Shown piece by piece: positions 35,994-45,576 of a stretch of 64,000 bases of DNA. The translations under genes were made by a program, and so were the position numbers. How positions within the stretch are numbered: position 1 is the first letter of the stretch; each line of letters starts with the position of its first letter. The DNA comes from Candidatus Pullibacteroides excrementavium. GTDB lineage: Bacteria > Bacteroidota > Bacteroidia > Bacteroidales > P3. The notes beneath the pieces were generated by a model. That model searched no databases and was not told the DNA's origin. It saw only the letters and a program-made list of their open reading frames with translations. The DNA lies in contig JADIMZ010000034.1 in NCBI GenBank assembly GCA_017694335.1, forward strand, positions 1 to 64,000. Direction: 5' to 3'.

Positions 35994-36711
35994 CCCGGTT
36001 GTTGAGGTAAATCATAATATAATACAACAACGTCGCCAACGAAGTCAAAGCCGCAATCACATATGTATAAGCAGCCGACCGCAAGGCGCTGACAGCCATG
36101 GGACGGGTTTCGGACGTGGTGATTCCGGCATTGTCGAGCCAAGCCACCGCCCGCTGGCTGGCGTTGATTTCAACCGGCAAGGTGACGAAACTGAACAAGG
36201 TGGTGACAGCGAAAAGCAGGATCCCCAGCAACAGCAGCTGCGGGAAAGACTGTACCATCAGGATGCCGGCCAGCAGGACCCACATCACGATACGGTCGCT
36301 GAAGCTGACGAAAGGCACCAAGGCCGAACGCATCTTGAGCCAGGAATAGGCCGTGGCATGCTGCACGGCATGGCCGCATTCATGAGCCGCCACCGCAGCA
36401 GCGGCAATGCTGTTGCCGCTAAAGACACTCTGACTCAGGTTCACCGTCTTGGTAGCCGGATTGTAATGATCGGACAACATGCCCGGGATGCAGACCACGC
36501 TCACATCGTTGATGCCGTGGTCATGCAGCATCTTTTCCGCCACATCCTTGCCGGTCATGCCGTATGGCAACGGCACTTTGGCATAGCGGTTGAATTTTCG
36601 TTTAAGGCTCGCCTGGACAATGAAGCTCAGGATCATCAGCGCCCCGAAAATCAGCCAAATCATCGGAATTCCCGTATTGGCCGGATTATTGGCAACTACT
36701 TGCAGTATCAT
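35989..36711 (-). CDS. Membrane zinc metallopeptidase (YugP family)
   Basis: A 240-residue membrane protein of the PF04298 zinc peptidase family: one N-terminal TM helix (MIWLIFGALMILSFIVQASL), the metal site AAHECGHAVQHATAY (HExxH type), and three C-terminal hydrophobic segments. The physiological substrate is unknown; it is often a neutral peptidase of the cytoplasmic membrane. Its stop codon lies inside the outer arm of hairpin element B. It follows cysS by 21 nt and may share its transcript. Confidence 0.85.
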   Translation of the reverse strand: MILQVVANNPANTGIPMIWLIFGALMILSFIVQASLKRKFNRYAKVPLPYGMTGKDVAEKMLHDHGINDVSVVCIPGMLSDHYNPATKTVNLSQSVFSGNSIAAAAVAAHECGHAVQHATAYSWLKMRSALVPFVSFSDRIVMWVLLAGILMVQSFPQLLLLGILLFAVTTLFSFVTLPVEINASQRAVAWLDNAGITTSETRPMAVSALRSAAYTYVIAALTSLATLLYYIMIYLNNRE

Positions 36712-36732
36712 TTCTTCTCTTTTTTAACGTTA

Positions 36733-38217
36733 TTACTCTTGTTTCCAGCTGGCGCCGTCCTTCCCGTCCATCACCGCGATTCCCACCGCCTTCAACTTGT
36801 CACGAATCAAATCGGAAGTGGCGAAGTCCTTATCGGCTTTAGCCTTGGCCCGGATTTCCAACAGGATTTCCATCACGCCTTCCAGGCTTTCGGCCGATTT
36901 GCCACCCTCCGCCACAGAAGACGACAATCCCAATATATCTTCCACGAAATCCTCGTACAACTTCCTTGCCAAGCTCAAATCGGCCTGGGTAAAGACTGCC
37001 TTATTGTCAGAAGCCGAATTAGCCAGCTTGACCAGTTCGAACAGGTTGGCAATGACCACCGGCGTATTGAAATCATCGTCCATGGCGGCATAGCAGGCTT
37101 CTTCTATCTTCTTCAAGCCCTCGGAAACCTGCTCCCCGGCCACGGCCTTCACCTTGTCCAAGGCCGGCTTGATCTGCATCAGGCGCTGCAAGCCTTTCTC
37201 GGCCGACTGCAAGGCTTCATTACTGAAATCGAGCGTGCTGCGGTAATGCGCCTGCAAGATGAAGAAACGAATCGTCATCGGGTCGTAAGCCTGGGTCAAT
37301 GCCGGATGATTCCCGGTGAAGAACTCGTCCAAGGTGATGAAGTTGCCCAAAGACTTGCCCATCTTCTTGCCGTTGATGGTAATCATATTGTTATGTAGCC
37401 AATAACGGCAGGGCTGATGCCCGTAAGCCGCGTTCGCCTGCGCGATTTCCGCCTCATGATGCGGGAACATCAGGTCCATGCCGCCTCCGTGAATATCGAA
37501 AGGCTGCCCCAGATACTTGTGCGACATGGCCGTGCATTCGGTATGCCAACCGGGGAAACCATCCCCCCAAGGGGACGGCCAGCGCATGATATGCTCCGGC
37601 ATGGCTTTCTTCCAAAGCGCGAAGTCGGCCGGATTGCGCTTTTCGTCCTGCGAAGCCAGATTGTCGCGGGTCGTGGCCAGAAGCTCGTCCAAGACCCGGC
37701 CCGAAAGCTGGCCGTATGGATATTTCTCGTTGTATTTAGGTACATCGAAATAGACCGAACCGTTCACCTCGTAAGCGAAACCGGCTTCTAGAATACGCTT
37801 CACCAGTTCTATCTGCTCGATGATATGCCCCGAGGCCAAGGGTTCGATAGAAGGCCTCAGCACCCCCATCTTGTCCATGAACTCGTGGTAGCGGTTGGCA
37901 TAATGCTGCGCCACTTCCATCGGTTCGAGCTGCTCCAGGCGGGCTTTCTTGGCTATCTTGTCTTCCCCCTCGTCGGCATCGTGTTCCAGATGCCCCACAT
38001 CGGTGATATTGCGCACGTAACGAACCTTGTAGCCCAGATGCTTCAGGTAGCGGAATATGATATCGAACGTAACCGCCGAACGGGCATGGCCCAAATGCGG
38101 ATCGCCGTAAACCGTCGGTCCGCAGACATACATCCCGACCAAGGGCGCATGCAAAGGTTCAAAGGCTTCCTTTTTCCGTGTCAAGGTGTTCGTTACGCAC
38201 AAATGATTGGCTTTCAT
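36733..38217 (-). CDS. cysS: Cysteinyl-tRNA synthetase
   Basis: A 494-residue class I synthetase with the HIGH-like motif [11 protein letters not shown], zinc ligands including CGPTVYG and [17 protein letters not shown], and the KMSKS-like [10 protein letters not shown]. It charges tRNA-Cys. I start at [17 protein letters not shown] (38217); the longer frame to 38277 begins in the spacer. Full length and intact. Confidence 0.95.
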   Translation of the reverse strand: MKANHLCVTNTLTRKKEAFEPLHAPLVGMYVCGPTVYGDPHLGHARSAVTFDIIFRYLKHLGYKVRYVRNITDVGHLEHDADEGEDKIAKKARLEQLEPMEVAQHYANRYHEFMDKMGVLRPSIEPLASGHIIEQIELVKRILEAGFAYEVNGSVYFDVPKYNEKYPYGQLSGRVLDELLATTRDNLASQDEKRNPADFALWKKAMPEHIMRWPSPWGDGFPGWHTECTAMSHKYLGQPFDIHGGGMDLMFPHHEAEIAQANAAYGHQPCRYWLHNNMITINGKKMGKSLGNFITLDEFFTGNHPALTQAYDPMTIRFFILQAHYRSTLDFSNEALQSAEKGLQRLMQIKPALDKVKAVAGEQVSEGLKKIEEACYAAMDDDFNTPVVIANLFELVKLANSASDNKAVFTQADLSLARKLYEDFVEDILGLSSSVAEGGKSAESLEGVMEILLEIRAKAKADKDFATSDLIRDKLKAVGIAVMDGKDGASWKQE

Positions 38218-38309
38218 TATTATATTCTTTTTAATTTTATTACAAAACAAACGCGCCCACCAAAGCCCCGACGGCAAGGCCGCCGATATCCCATTATCCT
38301 GCTTTCCCC

Positions 38310-38436
38310 GGAGGCGTGTCAGAAGGTGTAAGATGCAAGGCGTCGCAAGGCTGAGAAAAGCGGAGCGTACTTCCGTACGTGAGCATTTTCGAATCCCTTG
38401 CGCAACGCAGCAGATTACACCTTATCACACGCCTCC
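38310..38436 (-). repeat. Long 3'-end hairpin element C
   Basis: In the sense of the ABC permease gene it begins GGAGGCGTGTGATAAGGTGT, which contains the last codons and the TGA of that gene, and ends with the complement ACACCTTCTGACACGCCTCC. The sense centre is TCACGTACGGAAGTACGCTC (GAGCGTACTTCCGTACGTGA at 38363-38382 on the plus strand). ATCTGCTGCGTTGC and TTGCATCTT match the conserved boxes of elements A and B. Confidence 0.75.
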
Positions 38437-39657
38437 CCTGATTTTGCCGGCGAAGGAAGCCACCTGCTTCAACGGCAAAACCGAAGCCAGAATGCCGATA
38501 CATAGCCCTATCGCCACCACGGCAAGCACATCGCCGACCTGCCAGCTAACCGGGTAGGCATCGGTAATATAACTGCCCGAACCGCCTCCCAGCCGGACCC
38601 AGCCGAAACGTTGCTGCCCAAAGGTAAGCAAACTTCCGAAAAACACACCGGACAATGTCCCCCACAGGCTTACCAAGACCCCATGCAACAAAAAAAGCAG
38701 CTGCAAACGTTCCGTCCGCATCCCCATGCTGGACAGAATCCCTATATCATGGCGCTTTTCATATATCAGAAGCATCTGGTTGGCCACCATCGTAAAGGTG
38801 GCAATCAGCATCACAAAGGCGAATACGGCCACCACAATCAGCTTCTCGGCCTTCATGCTCCGGAACATGGTCTGCTGCTGCTCAATCCGATCCTTGACCA
38901 CGTAGGCATTGCCGGTTTCCTGGCGCAGCCGGTCTTGCACTTCGGCCAGACGGAAGCCGGGTTTCACCTTGACTTCCACGGCCGAAAGCCGGGAACCGGC
39001 ATCGAATACCCGTCGGGCGAACCCCAGGTTGCAGAACAGGTATTGGTTGTCATATTCCGGTATGCTGCTGAAAAGCCCCGAAGGGTAAACCGCATAGGAG
39101 GAGACCGCCTGCTGCATCGCGAACGGTCCTGAAAGCCGGTCGGCATCGACCGTATACAGCCGGCAGGCACTCCCGTTGGCGGGAGGTATCTGCATCTGGT
39201 TATAGACTCCGCCCCCCATCAGCACTAATGCGGCATCGTCTATTGTTTCCAAGTTATATTGGCCGGAATAGACCTGGGACAATATATCCGACACGCGCTC
39301 GAACGCGGTATCCACGCCTTTGAGCCGAACCATTGCCGTCTGCTCTCCGTAGACCAGAAGGGCCTGGTCCTCGATGACCGCCGAAGCCGACATCACGCCC
39401 TCGGTTTTCCGCACTCTTTCCAACAGGTCCCCTTCCTCGAAGAACTTTCCTTGCACTGCTTCTATTTTCAAATCCGGATCCACCCCCCAGAAGCGTTCGG
39501 CCACAAAACGGTTCATCCCGTTCATCACCGAAAGAATCAGCACCATGGCTGCCGTGCTGACAGCTATGCTCAACACGGCCACGCGGCCTATAAGGCGCAC
39601 CAAAGGGGTCTTTTTGGCCCGGAAATACCGTCTTGCTATGAAAAATGGAAGGTTCAC
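38425..39657 (-). CDS. LolC/LolE-type ABC transporter permease (FtsX/MacB family)
   Basis: The 410-residue protein starts PFFIARRYFRAKKTPLVRLI and has one N-terminal TM helix, a large periplasmic domain (about 45-265) and three C-terminal helices (AVFAFVMLIATFTMVANQML, then two more), the LolC/E plan. It probably takes part in releasing lipoproteins from the inner membrane, though MacB-like export is also possible. No ATPase gene adjoins it; rbfA lies upstream. Its last codons lie in the arm of hairpin element C. Confidence 0.82.
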   Translation of the reverse strand: MNLPFFIARRYFRAKKTPLVRLIGRVAVLSIAVSTAAMVLILSVMNGMNRFVAERFWGVDPDLKIEAVQGKFFEEGDLLERVRKTEGVMSASAVIEDQALLVYGEQTAMVRLKGVDTAFERVSDILSQVYSGQYNLETIDDAALVLMGGGVYNQMQIPPANGSACRLYTVDADRLSGPFAMQQAVSSYAVYPSGLFSSIPEYDNQYLFCNLGFARRVFDAGSRLSAVEVKVKPGFRLAEVQDRLRQETGNAYVVKDRIEQQQTMFRSMKAEKLIVVAVFAFVMLIATFTMVANQMLLIYEKRHDIGILSSMGMRTERLQLLFLLHGVLVSLWGTLSGVFFGSLLTFGQQRFGWVRLGGGSGSYITDAYPVSWQVGDVLAVVAIGLCIGILASVLPLKQVASFAGKIRGGV

Positions 39658-39717
39658 GTTCTTTCTCTCTGGATTATCAAAAGCCCGATGGGGTGCGTGC
39701 CGGAAACATGGACGCGC

Positions 39718-40056
39718 CTACTGCTTCAACAGTTCTTCTATCCGTTCCACCCTATCCAAGGTGTCGTCGATGAAAAACTCCAGCCGCGGCACTATCCGCA
39801 GCTGGTTCCGGATCCTTTGCCCGAGAAGCCCGCGGATTTCGGCGGTCCGCGCTTTGATTTTCTTCAAAGTCTCTTCTTTGTGCTGGTCGGGGAAGAGGCT
39901 CAAGTTGACCCGCGCCACCGACAAATCCGGAGTAATCCGAATAAAAGTGACTGTCATCATGATACCGGGGAAATAAGGCTGCATTTCCACCCGGAATATT
40001 TCACCCAGCTCCCGCTGCAAGAGCCTGTTTATCTTCTGCTGTCTGTTTGTATCCAT
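39718..40056 (-). CDS. rbfA: Ribosome-binding factor A
   Basis: A 112-residue KH-type protein with the family pattern RQQKINRLLQRELGEIFR at the start and LSVARVNLSLFPDQHKEETL in the core, ending VPRLEFFIDDTLDRVERIEE. It binds 16S rRNA during 30S maturation. It is divergent from lpxD and followed by the LolC/E-like permease gene after 60 bp. Confidence 0.92.
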   Translation of the reverse strand: MDTNRQQKINRLLQRELGEIFRVEMQPYFPGIMMTVTFIRITPDLSVARVNLSLFPDQHKEETLKKIKARTAEIRGLLGQRIRNQLRIVPRLEFFIDDTLDRVERIEELLKQ

Positions 40057-40109
40057 TCTTCAGAATCTGTTTCCTTGCCACTACGGCACAATTTGCGAAG
40101 ATAATGTTT

Positions 40110-40141
40110 TTCGTTCACTTACGGAAAAAATGCTACTTTTG
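40110..40141 (+). promoter_or_regulatory. Promoter of lpxD
   Basis: TTCG at 40110-40113, 20 nt, then TACTTTTG at 40134-40141, a perfect TAnnTTTG. The predicted leader is about 84 nt to the ATG at 40232. A TATCTTCG box on the opposite strand near 40098-40105 probably serves rbfA. Confidence 0.65.
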
Positions 40142-40231
40142 TATTAATTTTTTTATTTACGTAAATTTCGGCGGTATCCGGAATGCCCCGCTTCGGGAAT
40201 CGGCCGGACACCCACCTTAAAACGATTTAGC

Positions 40232-41275
40232 ATGCTCAATTTCACCCTTTCCAAAATCGCGGAAATTCTAGGAGGAACCGTAGAAGGCGGGAATCCCGAG
40301 GCTTCGGTCCATACCCTCTGCAAGATTGAAGAAGGCCACCAAGGAGGATTGACGTTCCTGGCCAACCCCAAATACACCCATTATATATATGACACCAAAG
40401 CCACGGCGGTTATCGTCAATGCCGATTTCAAGCCCGAGCATCCGGTGCAAGCGGCGCTAATCCGGGTCGGCAACTCCTACGAGGCCTTCGCCCGGCTGCT
40501 GGCCTTCTACAACGAATACACCACGCCCAAACCGGGAATTTCGGAATTGGCGTATATCGCGCCCGATGCCAAAATCGGCAAGGATGTCTATATCGGCGAG
40601 TTCGTAGTGATTGCCTCCGGGGCCGAAATCGGGGACGGCTGCAAGATTTATCCTCAATGCTACATCGGCAGCCAAGTGAAAATGAAAGAGAACTGCCTCC
40701 TCTACCCTGGAGTGAAAATCTATCCCCATACCCAAATCGGAAAGGCTTGCATCCTCCAGGCGGGAGCGGTCATCGGCGCGGACGGTTTCGGCTTCGCGCC
40801 CAACAATGGCAGCTACGAGAAGATCCCCCAGATCGGGAACGTGATCCTGGAAGACAATGTGGAAATCGGGGCCAACACCTGCGTGGACAAGGCCACGATG
40901 GGGTCCACCGTCATCAAGGAAGGGGTCAAGCTCGACAACCTGATTCAAATCGGACATAACGTAGTGGTCGGGAAGAACACCGTGATGGCTTCCCAAGTGG
41001 GTATCGCCGGCTCTACCAAAGTAGGCGAAAACTGCATGTTCGGCGGCCAAGTCGGCGTAGCCGGGCACAGCACGATCGCCAACGGGGTCATGCTGGCCGC
41101 CCAGACCGGGGTACCGGGTTCAATCCGCAAGGAAAAGGCCGTGCTGATCGGGGCACCTCCCTTGGACCCGGCCATCTTCCGCCGTTCTTGCGTGCATTTC
41201 AAGAACCTGGATTCCATTGTGGATCGCCTGGCTCAAGTGGAAAAAGAGCTGGCCGAACTGAAATCTTCGCGATAG
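40232..41275 (+). CDS. lpxD: UDP-3-O-acylglucosamine N-acyltransferase
   Basis: The 347-residue protein has the LpxD N-terminal domain ([19 protein letters not shown]) and a long left-handed beta-helix with [40 protein letters not shown] (catalytic histidine in IGHN) and [13 protein letters not shown]. It adds the N-linked acyl chain in lipid A synthesis. It lies apart from lpxA/lpxC, with truB following after 39 bp. Confidence 0.94.
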   Translation: MLNFTLSKIAEILGGTVEGGNPEASVHTLCKIEEGHQGGLTFLANPKYTHYIYDTKATAVIVNADFKPEHPVQAALIRVGNSYEAFARLLAFYNEYTTPKPGISELAYIAPDAKIGKDVYIGEFVVIASGAEIGDGCKIYPQCYIGSQVKMKENCLLYPGVKIYPHTQIGKACILQAGAVIGADGFGFAPNNGSYEKIPQIGNVILEDNVEIGANTCVDKATMGSTVIKEGVKLDNLIQIGHNVVVGKNTVMASQVGIAGSTKVGENCMFGGQVGVAGHSTIANGVMLAAQTGVPGSIRKEKAVLIGAPPLDPAIFRRSCVHFKNLDSIVDRLAQVEKELAELKSSR

Positions 41276-41314
41276 GCAAACCCTCTGGCGGTTTCATCTG
41301 TAAAGTCTCTATCC

Positions 41315-42031
41315 GTGGAACACAACAAGCAAACCGAAGACCGGCATCCCTTGGAACAAGGACAGGTTTTCCTGATCGACAAACCTTTGGGCTGGACTTC
41401 GTTCAATGTGGTAAGCCGTGTCAGGAACTGGGCGCATCGCATCGTGGGCCGCAGGGTCAAGACCGGGCATGCCGGCACGCTCGACCCTTTGGCCACGGGG
41501 CTGCTGATTGTATGCACCGGCAGCTTCACCAAGAAAATAGAAAGCTACCAAGCGCAAGTAAAGGAATATACCGGCACTTTCGTACTAGGTGCCACGACCA
41601 AAAGCCATGACCTGGAAAGCGAGGTGGAAGAAGGCGGCCCGCTGGAAGGCATCGACGAGGCCCGCATCCGAGAAGCGGCCGCTCACTTTACAGGAGATAT
41701 CCTGCAAGTCCCCCCGGTCTTTTCCGCGGTCAAGGTGCAAGGCAAAAGGGCTTACCAATACGCACGGGCCTCCAAAGAGCTGGAGCTGGAAGCCAAACCC
41801 ATTCAAATCCAAGAATTTGAAATCAGCCGTGTCGCCTTGCCCGAAGTAGATTTCCGGATCGTATGCAGCAAAGGGACTTATATCCGGGCCATGGCGCGGG
41901 ATTTCGGGGAATACCTGGGTTGCGGGGCTTATCTGTCGGCGCTGCGCCGAACCCGTATCGGAAATTTCCACGTGGCGGAAGCCCAGCAGATTGACGACTT
42001 CTTGCACAAGAAAGAGGGCGTAACCTCTTGA
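41315..42031 (+). CDS. truB: tRNA pseudouridine(55) synthase
   Basis: A 238-residue TruB with FLIDKPLGWTSFNVVSRVRN and the catalytic GHAGTLDPLATGLLIVC (Asp of the LDP motif), plus VPPVFSAVKVQGKRAYQYAR and KGTYIRAMARDFGEYLG. It makes pseudouridine 55 in the T-loop of tRNAs. The start used is GTG at 41315; no ATG lies suitably between this and the LIDKP motif. Confidence 0.93.
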   Translation: MEHNKQTEDRHPLEQGQVFLIDKPLGWTSFNVVSRVRNWAHRIVGRRVKTGHAGTLDPLATGLLIVCTGSFTKKIESYQAQVKEYTGTFVLGATTKSHDLESEVEEGGPLEGIDEARIREAAAHFTGDILQVPPVFSAVKVQGKRAYQYARASKELELEAKPIQIQEFEISRVALPEVDFRIVCSKGTYIRAMARDFGEYLGCGAYLSALRRTRIGNFHVAEAQQIDDFLHKKEGVTS

Positions 42032-42058
42032 CTTTTCACTTGCTTCTTTTTATCTTTG
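42028..42058 (+). promoter_or_regulatory. Promoter of queA
   Basis: TTG at 42028-42030, 20 nt, and TATCTTTG at 42051-42058, overlapping the last codons of truB. The leader of about 113 nt before queA can form CCCC/GGGG, CTGT/ACAG and AGAGGT/ACCTCT stems. Confidence 0.7.
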
Positions 42059-42177
42059 CCCCCTTTTTGGGGAGATTCTACCCTGTCAAGAACAGAGGTA
42101 ATAGCCAAGAAACCAAATATTTGCGGCAACACCTCTGCAAAGTCCGGTTCCCCTGACCAACTTAAAATCGTGGAGAG

Positions 42178-43233
42178 ATGAAACTGTCGCAGTTCAACTA
42201 CAACCTGCCATCCGAACTTATCGCCACCCACCCTACACCCGATCGGGACGATTGCAAATTGATGGTAGTGGACCGGAAAAAGCAGAAAATCGAGCACAAA
42301 ATCTTCAAAGACATCATCAAGTATTTCAACGAAGGCGACGTGATGGTGATGAACGACACCCGGGTTTTCCCCGCTCGCCTTTCGGGGGAAAAAGAAAAGA
42401 CCGGTGCGATGATTACGGTGTTCCTGCTGCGGGAACTCAACCGGGAATCCTTGTTATGGGACGTATATGTGGACCCGGCACGGAAAATCCGTATCGGGAA
42501 CAAACTTTATTTTGGCGAAAACGACGAGCTGGTAGCCGAAGTAATCGACAACACGACATCCCGGGGCCGGACATTGCGTTTCCTTTACGATGGACCGTAT
42601 GAAAATTTCAAGGCCCTGATTTATAAATTGGGCACCACGCCGCTGCCCGACCATATCCTGGAGGTCCGCAAGGTAGAACCGGAAGACGAAGAACGCTACC
42701 AGACTGTTTTTGCCAAGCAGGAAGGGGCTGTAATGGCGCCCACGGCCGGGCTTCACTTCAGCCGCTCTTTGTTGAAACGAATGGAAATAAAAGGAATCGA
42801 CTCTGCGTTCTTGACCCTGCACTGCGGCTTGGGCAATGTACGGGAAATAGATGTGGAGGACTTGACCAAACATCGGGTCGATTCCGAGGAACTGCATATC
42901 CCGGAAGAAACCACCCTCATCGTGAACCGGGCCATCGACGAGAAGAAGAAGGTCTGCGCCGTAGGGACTTCCGTGCTCAAGGGGCTGGAAAGTTCGGTAT
43001 CTTTCGGCGGCAAGCTCAAGCCTTTTGACGGCTGGACCAACAAGTTCATTTTTCCTCCTTACGAATTCAGCATCCCCAACTGCATGGTCAGCAACTTCCA
43101 TGCGCCCCTGTCATCCCTCTTCATGTCGGTTTGCGCCTTCGGCGGGTATGATTTGATCATGAAGGCTTACCAAGAAGCCATCGATAAGAAATACCGCTTT
43201 CTGACTTTCGGCGATGCCATGCTTATCCTCTAA
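42178..43233 (+). CDS. queA: S-adenosylmethionine:tRNA ribosyltransferase-isomerase
   Basis: A 351-residue Que[58 protein letters not shown] and [19 protein letters not shown] are family signatures. It transfers and isomerises ribose from SAM to preQ1-modified tRNA to give epoxyqueuosine. It probably heads the unit queA-ispD-ruvC. Confidence 0.94.
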   Translation: MKLSQFNYNLPSELIATHPTPDRDDCKLMVVDRKKQKIEHKIFKDIIKYFNEGDVMVMNDTRVFPARLSGEKEKTGAMITVFLLRELNRESLLWDVYVDPARKIRIGNKLYFGENDELVAEVIDNTTSRGRTLRFLYDGPYENFKALIYKLGTTPLPDHILEVRKVEPEDEERYQTVFAKQEGAVMAPTAGLHFSRSLLKRMEIKGIDSAFLTLHCGLGNVREIDVEDLTKHRVDSEELHIPEETTLIVNRAIDEKKKVCAVGTSVLKGLESSVSFGGKLKPFDGWTNKFIFPPYEFSIPNCMVSNFHAPLSSLFMSVCAFGGYDLIMKAYQEAIDKKYRFLTFGDAMLIL

Positions 43234-43243
43234 AAACAATCGG

Positions 43244-43954
43244 ATGGCTTTGCCGTTTCCTGCGGCAGCCGTCATCGTGGCCGGTGGCCATGGAAGCCGG
43301 ATGGAATCGGCTGTTCCCAAACAGTTCCTTCCCATAGGCGGAATTCCTATCCTGGTCCATACCTTCCGGCGTTTTTTCCATACGGGACTGTTCTCTTCCA
43401 TCGTGATAGTCCTTCCCGAAGACCAACTGGACAGCTGGCGCGAAATCCAGCAACGATATCTGAAACCGGAAGAAACATTCCTATTGGCTCCGGGAGGGAA
43501 AACCCGCTCGGAATCGGTCTTGAACGGACTCAAAGCCCTACCGGCCACCACGCCGGAATGCATCGTAGGCATCCACGACGGGGTACGCCCTTTCATCAAT
43601 CCCGAATTTCTGCGCAACTGCCTCAACACGGCCTGGGAGCATGGCAACGCGATTCCCTGCATCACGCCGCCCGAGAGTTTCCGCTACATGGACAGTGCCC
43701 AGGCAGACGAAACGCTGTCGCATGCCATAGACCGGCAGCGTATCCGCAGCATCCAAACCCCTCAATGCTTCCGGCTGAGCACTCTGCAGGCCGATTTCCA
43801 AAGACAAGACTGCCGGTCGTTCACGGACGAAGCCTCGCTTGCGGAGGCATCCGGAAACCCCATCCGGCTCTGCGAAGGCCTCCTGCAGAACATCAAGATT
43901 ACCCGTCCGTTCGACCTGCAACTGGCAGAATTCCTGCTGCAAAAAGGATATTGA
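43244..43954 (+). CDS. ispD: 2-C-methyl-D-erythritol 4-phosphate cytidylyltransferase
   Basis: The 236-residue protein has the nucleotidyl-binding loop VIVAGGHGSRMESAVPKQF, then VGIHDGVRPFINPEFL and RSIQTPQCFRL with FTDEASLAEASG. It makes CDP-methylerythritol in the MEP isoprenoid pathway. I start at MALPFPAAAVIVAGG (43244), 10 nt after the queA stop; a longer frame overlaps queA. Confidence 0.9.
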   Translation: MALPFPAAAVIVAGGHGSRMESAVPKQFLPIGGIPILVHTFRRFFHTGLFSSIVIVLPEDQLDSWREIQQRYLKPEETFLLAPGGKTRSESVLNGLKALPATTPECIVGIHDGVRPFINPEFLRNCLNTAWEHGNAIPCITPPESFRYMDSAQADETLSHAIDRQRIRSIQTPQCFRLSTLQADFQRQDCRSFTDEASLAEASGNPIRLCEGLLQNIKITRPFDLQLAEFLLQKGY

Positions 43955-43958
43955 CAAG

Positions 43959-44573
43959 ATGCAAGAAATCCGGAAAGGAAAAACCATTCTCGGGATTGAC
44001 CCTGGCACCCGGCTTATGGGGCACGGCGTGGTCAAGACCGATGGCCAGCATTTCGAATGCAAAGAAATGGGGGTGCTGGATTTGCGGAAAGAGCCCGACC
44101 CGCTACGTCGCCTGGAGCTCATATTGGAGGAAGTACTGCGGCTTATCGAAGCTTATGCTCCACAATACCTTTCCATCGAAAGTCCCTTCTATGGGAAAAA
44201 TGTCCAGGCCTTGCTCAAATTAGGCCGGGCGCAAGGGGTTGCCATTGCGGCATCCCTTTCCAAGGGGCTGGAAGTGCATGAATATTCGCCGCGGGAAATC
44301 AAGCAGAGCCTGACAGGCAAAGGCAGCGCTTCCAAGGAACAGGTCTGCGCCATGGCTTTGCGCTTGACCGGGATGCAGGGCGAAGCGCCCAAACATCTGG
44401 ATGCCACCGACGCGCTGGCGGCCGCTATCTGCCACGGCATCCACAGCCGGTTCGACGATCTACGGGAAAAGGCGGCACCGGAAGGCCTTTCTCCCTTATC
44501 TGCCGCAAAAACGGCCCGGAAAAAATCCTCATGGGCCGAATTCCTTTCTTCCCATCCCGATCGGATAAAATAA
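43959..44573 (+). CDS. ruvC: Holliday junction endodeoxyribonuclease RuvC
   Basis: A 204-residue RuvC with the four acidic catalytic positions visible: Asp in LGIDPGTRLMGHG, Glu in SIESPFYGKNVQALLKLG, and two Asp in HLDATDALAAAICH. It resolves Holliday junctions with RuvAB. The start MQEIRKGKTILGID (43959) lies 4 nt after the ispD stop. The C-terminal 40 residues after the fold are basic and probably flexible. Confidence 0.93.
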   Translation: MQEIRKGKTILGIDPGTRLMGHGVVKTDGQHFECKEMGVLDLRKEPDPLRRLELILEEVLRLIEAYAPQYLSIESPFYGKNVQALLKLGRAQGVAIAASLSKGLEVHEYSPREIKQSLTGKGSASKEQVCAMALRLTGMQGEAPKHLDATDALAAAICHGIHSRFDDLREKAAPEGLSPLSAAKTARKKSSWAEFLSSHPDRIK

Positions 44574-44613
44574 AAGCGGCATGCCGTCCTATCAAGCTGG
44601 CACACCGCTTTTT
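44572..44613 (+). terminator. Terminator after ruvC
   Basis: AAAAGCGG pairs with CCGCTTTT, with an inner TGCC/GGCA pair, followed by T. It lies at the ruvC stop and between the convergent ruvC and HIT genes. Confidence 0.65.
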
Positions 44614-44647
44614 GAGCTCGCTTAGGCCAAAGGCGAAGCAAGAACGA

Positions 44648-45049
44648 TTACAAGTTTTCGAACTCCGCCAGAATCCGGCCGGCAAGCTCTTTCATCTCCG
44701 CTTCGGGCAGCTTCAGCTTTTCCTTGCCGAAGTCGATATCGGTCACTCCATGAATGGGAACCAGATGCACATGGGCATGAGGCACATCCAAGCCTATGAC
44801 CGATACGCCTATCTTGGGCGCAGGACAGACCTTGATCAAGGCTTTGGCCACTTTCTTGGCGAAAACCATCAAACCGGCAAGCTCGGCATCCTCCATATCG
44901 AAAACATAATCGATCTCTTTCTTGGGGATTACCAAAACATGGCCTTTCGCCACGGGAGCAATGTCCAGGAAAGCCAGATGGTTCTCATCCTCGGCCACTT
45001 TATAGCAGGGAATCTCTCCTGCCACGATTTTAGAAAATATACTTGCCAT
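44648..45049 (-). CDS. HIT-family nucleotide hydrolase/transferase
   Basis: The 133-residue protein has the histidine triad AHVHLVPIHG near the C-terminal third and the N-terminal IFSKIVAGEIPCYKVAEDEN of HinT-like enzymes. It hydrolyses AMP-linked substrates. It starts 1 nt after the greA stop and is surely co-transcribed with greA. Confidence 0.9.
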   Translation of the reverse strand: MASIFSKIVAGEIPCYKVAEDENHLAFLDIAPVAKGHVLVIPKKEIDYVFDMEDAELAGLMVFAKKVAKALIKVCPAPKIGVSVIGLDVPHAHVHLVPIHGVTDIDFGKEKLKLPEAEMKELAGRILAEFENL

Positions 45050-45050
45050 C

Positions 45051-45524
45051 TTATCGGGTTATTTCGGTTATTTCAAAAGGAATCACGCCGGCAGGAACGG
45101 TTACATCCACCTTGTCCCCCACTTCTTTTCCCAGCAAACCCTTGGCTATGGGAGAACTGATGGAAATCTTGCCTTCCTTCAGGTTGGCTTCGTTCTCCGG
45201 GACCAAGGTGTATTTCATCTTGGCTCCGTTCTTAAGGTTCTTGATGGTAACTGTCGAAAGCAGCAGCACCTTGCTGGTGTCCATCTTCGACTCATCCAGG
45301 ATACGAGCGTTTGCCAGCTCCATCTGCAATTTGGAAATCTTGAGCTCGCACAATCCCTGGGCTTCCTTGGCCGCATCGTATTCGGCATTTTCCGACAGGT
45401 CGCCCTTGTCGCGGGCTTCGGCTATCTGCTGCGAGATTTTGGGGCGCTCCACCTTGGTCAGGTATTCCAATTCATCCTTGAGCTTCTGCAAGCCTTCCTT
45501 GCTGTAATACTTGATTTCTCCCAT
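45051..45524 (-). CDS. greA: Transcription elongation factor GreA
   Basis: A 157-residue GreA: N-terminal coiled coil (KEGLQKLKDELEYLTKVERP, with ARDKGDLSENAEYDAAKEAQ carrying the acidic tip) and a C-terminal FKBP-like domain (ISISSPIAKGLLGKEVGDKV). It rescues backtracked RNA polymerase by promoting transcript cleavage. An AAGGAGG lies about 10 nt before the ATG. A terminator-like hairpin sits in its leader. Confidence 0.94.
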   Translation of the reverse strand: MGEIKYYSKEGLQKLKDELEYLTKVERPKISQQIAEARDKGDLSENAEYDAAKEAQGLCELKISKLQMELANARILDESKMDTSKVLLLSTVTIKNLKNGAKMKYTLVPENEANLKEGKISISSPIAKGLLGKEVGDKVDVTVPAGVIPFEITEITR

Positions 45525-45576
45525 GTTCGTGTTCCTCCTTTATAAAAACAAAGGCCGGACAAGCCGGGCCTGTTGC

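Noticed and set aside
42090-42140. A preQ1 riboswitch before queA
   Set aside because: The AGAGGT/ACCTCT stem encloses a loop that does not match the preQ1-I tail or the preQ1-II pattern, so I list only a structured leader.
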